Assembly: GCA_043742955.1 (NCBI GenBank)
Contig: JAYTXL010000413.1
Coordinates: forward strand, 1 to 26,232
Direction of reading: 5' to 3'
Source: JAYTXL01 sp043742955
Lineage (GTDB): Bacteria; Verrucomicrobiota; Verrucomicrobiia; Limisphaerales; JAYTXL01
Length of the DNA: 26,232 nucleotides
Shown: in pieces, positions 23,235 through 26,232 of the stretch
Position numbering within the stretch: the first letter of the stretch is position 1
How the letters are laid out: every line of letters begins with the position of its first letter
Translations under genes and position numbers: made by a program
The notes under the pieces: generated by a model
Databases searched by the model: none
What the model saw: only the letters and a program-made list of their open reading frames with translations
What the model was told of the DNA's origin: nothing

Positions 23235-24795
23235 TCACTTGTCTGCGGTCGGGCCGGCCGTGGCGCCCGCCTTGATCAGGAGCGCCTTGAATGCCGGGGT
23301 GGTCGCCACGTCGAGCGGGCGCTGATGACTGACCTTGCGACCTCCAAACGGATTGGGCACTTCACCGGCCCGTGAAGTCGTGACGGAGGCCTGGACGCCC
23401 AGCTCGGCGTTCGCGTCCGCCCCTTTCGCGAGCAGAAGCGTGGCGGCCTCCACCGCGTTGTTAACCGCCGCCCAATGCAGCGGGGTGGCGGACACTTTAT
23501 CCTTCGCATTTGGATTGGCCCCTTTCTCGATCAGGAGGTCAACGCCGTCCTTGAAATTGTGGGTGGCGGCGACATGCAGCGGAGTCACATCCGAGTAATT
23601 TTTCGCGCCGGGGTCGGCCCCTTTTTCCAACAGCATTTTCATGCAGGAAAGGTAATCCCCAGGGGTGGACCCTTTCTTTTGACTCGCGCCGGCGATCCGC
23701 AATCCACCCGGCACCTGGCCCCGTGCGGCGGCATGCAGGGCGGTGGGTTGATTTCCTTGAACACGCGGATCAGCCCCTTTATCCAGCAGCATTTTGACCA
23801 TCTCCACGTCACCCAACACCGCCGCCTCGGTGAGTGCGGATTGCTTGCCCGGCTGGTTCGGGTCGTCGCCGTTTTCCAACAATACCTTCACGACTTCAGG
23901 GTGGCGCCGGCTCACTGCCCTGGTCAGCAGCGTGCTCTGAAAGTTCTGATTACGCGGCGCGGTCAGGCCGCCCTTGGCAAGCAGGGTTTTTACAATCTCC
24001 GCGTGGCCAAAATCCACGGCCAGGTCCAGGGCGGTCGAATCCCCGCTGCTGCCGGCGCTGTTGATATTCGCGCCCTTCGAAAGCAGCACTTGGACCACAT
24101 CGCCGCGACCCTCCCGCGCCGCGTTTAGAATCGGCGGTATCAATCGAAGGTTCTTATTCAACACCCCATCGACCGCCGCGCCCTTGCTGATCAGCAGCTC
24201 CGCCACCGGTCCGGTGGAGGCGTAGTTCAGGACGGCCACATCCATGTCCCGCGCCTGGGCGTTGGGATCGGCGCCTTTCTCCAGCAGGTACGCCACCACC
24301 TCAGGCCGTCCCCGCCGGGCCGCCAAATGGATGGGAGCTTCCCGGAAGACGCTCGCCGCATTGATCTCCAGCCCCTGTTCTGCGAGGTATTCCGCGACCG
24401 CGCGGCTGCCGGCAAAATGCAGCACCGTGAATTTGTCGCGCTGGGTCAACGCCTTGAGATCCGCGCCTTTCGCCCCCAGTGCCTTGACCATTTCCAACGA
24501 CCCCGTTTCCGCCGCCAGATGCGCCAGCGTTTTCCCCTCCCACCCCTCATTGGCCGTGGCGCCTTGACCCAACAAGGCGTTTACTTTGGTGGCATTACCC
24601 TGCTCAATTGCGATTTGGAGGGGTAATTTGCCCTCGGCATTGCGCTGGTTCGGATTAGCGGGAACGTCACCGTCCGCTTTGCCGGAGGAACCGCCTCCCG
24701 GGGGGGGAGGACGTGGGACCGCAGCCTGCCAATACAACTAGCGCGGCACCTACCGCGCCTCCGATGAAAGCCAACCGGCCGATGTGATTAACCAT
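23235..24795 (-). CDS. ankyrin-repeat lipoprotein with an apparent frameshift
   Basis: About 13 ankyrin repeats fill the protein (examples: TPLHVAATHNFKDGVDLLIEKG, shown here only by TPLHVAATHN and DLLIEKGANPN; and TPLHWAAVNN). Such repeats bind protein partners. The uninterrupted frame would start only at a TTG (24737), but upstream, in another frame from ATG 24795, lies a full lipoprotein signal ending VVLAGCGPTSSPP. Removing one C from the eight-C run (24700-24707 on the plus strand as G8) joins it exactly to GGGSSGKADGD, a Gly/Ser linker, and then to the repeats, giving 519 residues. So the gene is a lipoprotein of the outer or inner membrane, off frame by one base here: sequencing error, recent mutation or slippage switch. 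Confidence 0.85.
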
Positions 24796-24919
24796 CGGGC
24801 CATTATGACCAAACACGGGCTTAAAGGAATTACAAAATGCGGCAACGGCTGTGACGAACCCCCGGAAAGAAGTGTCTGGGGCTGGAAATGACCGGAGTCA
24901 CGATTGAGTCTTTCATCAC

Positions 24920-25729
24920 TCACGTCACCGGCAGTCCGCACGCGCGCAGCAAGGTTTCCTGCACCGCCAGCTGATTGTCGAAGAGCTCCACGTGGTCCCG
25001 TGCAGAAGTGCGGTTGTGTGCCTGGACACGCTGCGGTGGACCGAGCAGGCGCACGACGGCATCAAGGACATGGCAGCCCAGTTCGAACATCGCCCCGCCC
25101 GGATACGGTATGTATTCGGCGCGGGCGCGGGCGCTCAAACTCTTGCTGATGACGGTGTCGATGGAAATGATCTCCCCCAGCCAGCCCGCCTGCACGGCCT
25201 GGAAGCAAAATTGAAAGGCCGGATTGTAACGAAACATGTATCCCATCTGCACTGTCCGCTTTCGGCGCGCCGCCTCCGCCATGAGCTTTTTGAGGGCTGG
25301 CAGTGACGTGCCGGCGGGTTTGTCGAGATGGATATGTTGGTCGGCGGCGATACCGCGTGCGGCCACCTCGAGCAGGTTTTTCACCTCGGTCTCCACGGCG
25401 ACGGCGCGGAGGTTGGGGGTGTTGAGCAACTGCTCTTCGGTCAGCCATGGGATTCCTTGATAGATCTGGTTTGCCTCGGCGGCCCGTCGGCGTTCCCGGT
25501 CGGGCTCCACGATACCCACAACCTCAAAGTCCGGCGACCGGCGCAGGGCGGTCATCTTGCCCTCGGCATGAGCGTGCGCCGCACCAATCTGGCCGATGCG
25601 GAGCCGGGGTTTTCCCGCGGCCTGCGCCCGGGCGGACGGCAGCGCGAACAGGAAACCAGGCGCAGCCAGCCCCCCCAATCCGGTGACGGTGCTGCACGCC
25701 AGGAAAGCGCGTCGTTTGATCAGGTGCAT
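24920..25729 (-). CDS. Gfo/Idh/MocA-family oxidoreductase, exported, 3'-truncated
   Basis: 269 residues from ATG 25729, which has GGAG 8 bases upstream; the longer frame to 26098 adds sequence with no family match. A twin-arginine-like export signal opens it (KRRAFLA, then GLGGLAAPGFLFALPSARA). The NAD-binding domain reads RIGQIGAAHAHAEGKM, VVGIVEPD, and HLDKPAGTSLPALKKLMAEA; the C-terminal domain starts MGYMFRYNPAF. It belongs to the exported PVC/Bacteroidetes type that acts on sugars or related compounds. After DNQLAV the family sequence stops abruptly and about 90-100 residues are missing; the last 13 residues look unrelated. Probably an inactive or altered gene left by a deletion. Confidence 0.8.
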   Translation of the reverse strand: MHLIKRRAFLACSTVTGLGGLAAPGFLFALPSARAQAAGKPRLRIGQIGAAHAHAEGKMTALRRSPDFEVVGIVEPDRERRRAAEANQIYQGIPWLTEEQLLNTPNLRAVAVETEVKNLLEVAARGIAADQHIHLDKPAGTSLPALKKLMAEAARRKRTVQMGYMFRYNPAFQFCFQAVQAGWLGEIISIDTVISKSLSARARAEYIPYPGGAMFELGCHVLDAVVRLLGPPQRVQAHNRTSARDHVELFDNQLAVQETLLRACGLPVT

Positions 25730-26148
25730 GACGATTGCTCCGCTTCGGTAAACCTGAGCTTGGCGGGATAACTCGCATCGCTGCCACCGGGCAGCGTGAG
25801 CAACGGGGTTGAACGGGTTGTGGTCAGCCAGCCCAATAGGATTCGAACCCCGGCCGCATCCGACCACGCGGATCGGTTGCGGCGGGGCGGGACGCGGCTG
25901 ACGCCGTGGGTGCCGGGCACGCACCCCGGGCCAGCGCAGGGGCCGTGTCCAACCCCGATCCGAGCCGGAATGGAGCCGCCTGGGGGGGCGCAACAATTTG
26001 AGGTCCATCCCCGGAAGAATAGTCAAAGAGCGAATGAAGGAAACTGAATAGTTAAAACGTCCGGAAATCATTTTCCGGTGACTCATACCAACTCCCATTA
26101 ATGATCGGTGGAATGGTCACGCGGTCGTGCGGCCTCAGCGAGGCCGTA
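25730..26148 (-). other. upstream region with a possible gene fragment
   Basis: No complete gene. A minus-strand frame ending at 25720 (its TGA overlaps the oxidoreductase start region) reads SDAAGVRILLGWLTTT and LLTLPGGSDASYPAKLRF; the spelling looks coding-like and could be the 3' end of a lost upstream gene coupled to the oxidoreductase. I could not name its family. Farther out (25921-26129) nothing convincing is seen except G-runs. A 7-pair hairpin cggcctc-agc-gaggccg lies at 26130-26146. Confidence 0.35.
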
Positions 26149-26232
26149 GTGGCACGGGCGTCCCGCCCGTGTGCTTCCGACAGGGCCGCGCGGTCGCCCA
26201 TCAGAAACTCACGGGCGGGACGCCCGTGCCAC
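26149..26232. repeat. REP-like nested double hairpin
   Basis: The 23 bases at 26149-26171 recur as an exact reverse complement at 26210-26232. Each arm is itself a hairpin: cacgggcg-tcc-cgcccgtg, an 8-pair stem with loop tcc (gga in the other arm). The spacer is 38 bases. This two-hairpin inverted arrangement is the classic form of REP/BIME elements mobilised by RAYT transposases, of which a dead copy lies at 22499. It ends exactly at the window edge, so it may extend further. Confidence 0.8.

Noticed and set aside
22858..23238. 126-residue minus-strand open frame
   Set aside because: Basic, low-complexity translation with no family features, running through hairpins; treated as non-coding.
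23224..23253. Nine-bp inverted repeat across the ankyrin stop codon
   Set aside because: No T-run follows on either strand and part of it is coding; not reported as a terminator.
25828..25862. tRNA-like T-arm (minus strand GGTTCGAATCC)
   Set aside because: The T-stem pairs only partly and no anticodon arm, D arm or matching acceptor stem could be found nearby; probably chance or a tiny remnant.
1..26232. CRISPR array, rRNA, complete tRNA, toxin-antitoxin or defence island
   Set aside because: No regularly spaced direct repeats, conserved RNA sequences or defence-gene motifs were found on reading both strands.

Overview
The window reads as chromosomal DNA of a GC-rich, Gram-negative-type bacterium. 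Verrucomicrobiota (PVC superphylum) is the most likely placement. This is inference: the protein styles (DUF1844 protein, secreted Gfo/Idh/MocA-type protein, large TolB/M28 hydrolase, ankyrin lipoprotein), the many starts without a Shine-Dalgarno, and the REP-like elements of the 'cacgggcg-tcc-cgcccgtg' kind fit that phylum. There is no rRNA or other marker to prove it. Most genes are ordinary housekeeping or secreted-enzyme genes.

Layout. (1) 195-1332, minus: a LON-substrate-binding-domain protein overlapping a DUF1844 protein. (2) 1423-3332, plus: a membrane-anchored coiled-coil protein joined by a 4-base ATGA overlap to molybdenum-cofactor gene moaA. (3) 3430-5457, minus: a large secreted alpha/beta hydrolase. 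(4) 5458-5974: a gene-free stretch rich in inverted repeats, including a perfect 36-bp palindrome. (5) 5975-6775, plus: TPR protein and Rieske ferredoxin-like protein. (6) 6796-10155, minus: NUDIX hydrolase, a 77-residue unknown, two tandem cyclophilins (one cytosolic, one exported) and a YgfZ-type folate-binding protein; then an orphan MalK/UgpC-type ABC ATPase (10274-11407). (7) 11563-14150, plus: promoter, pgk, tpiA, secG and a rho-independent terminator, a compact transcription unit. (8) 14175-17873: oppA-oppB-oppC without ATPase genes, followed by a secreted TolB-propeller/M28 peptidase/PDZ protein and a permuted-papain (YiiX-like) enzyme. (9) 21840-26232: an accessory-looking end with a low-GC LolA-like unknown, a decayed REP-associated transposase (RAYT), a scrambled non-coding stretch, an ankyrin lipoprotein broken by a G8 run, a 3'-truncated Gfo/Idh/MocA protein and a REP-like double hairpin at the window edge.

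How they work together. pgk and tpiA are adjacent glycolytic steps; secG shares their unit. OppABC plus the exported M28 aminopeptidase suggest peptide scavenging, with the ATPases presumably encoded elsewhere. MoaA, Rieske and YgfZ all concern Fe-S or cofactor chemistry but do not form one cluster.

The most interesting points are: the G8-tract frameshift between a perfect lipoprotein signal and the ankyrin frame; the co-occurrence of a dead RAYT with several REP-like palindromes; two palindromic insertions that have been turned into protein sequence at the end of oppA and the start of oppC; and an ATPase-less opp operon beside a peptidase. I did not find a clearly new multi-gene defence or biosynthetic system.
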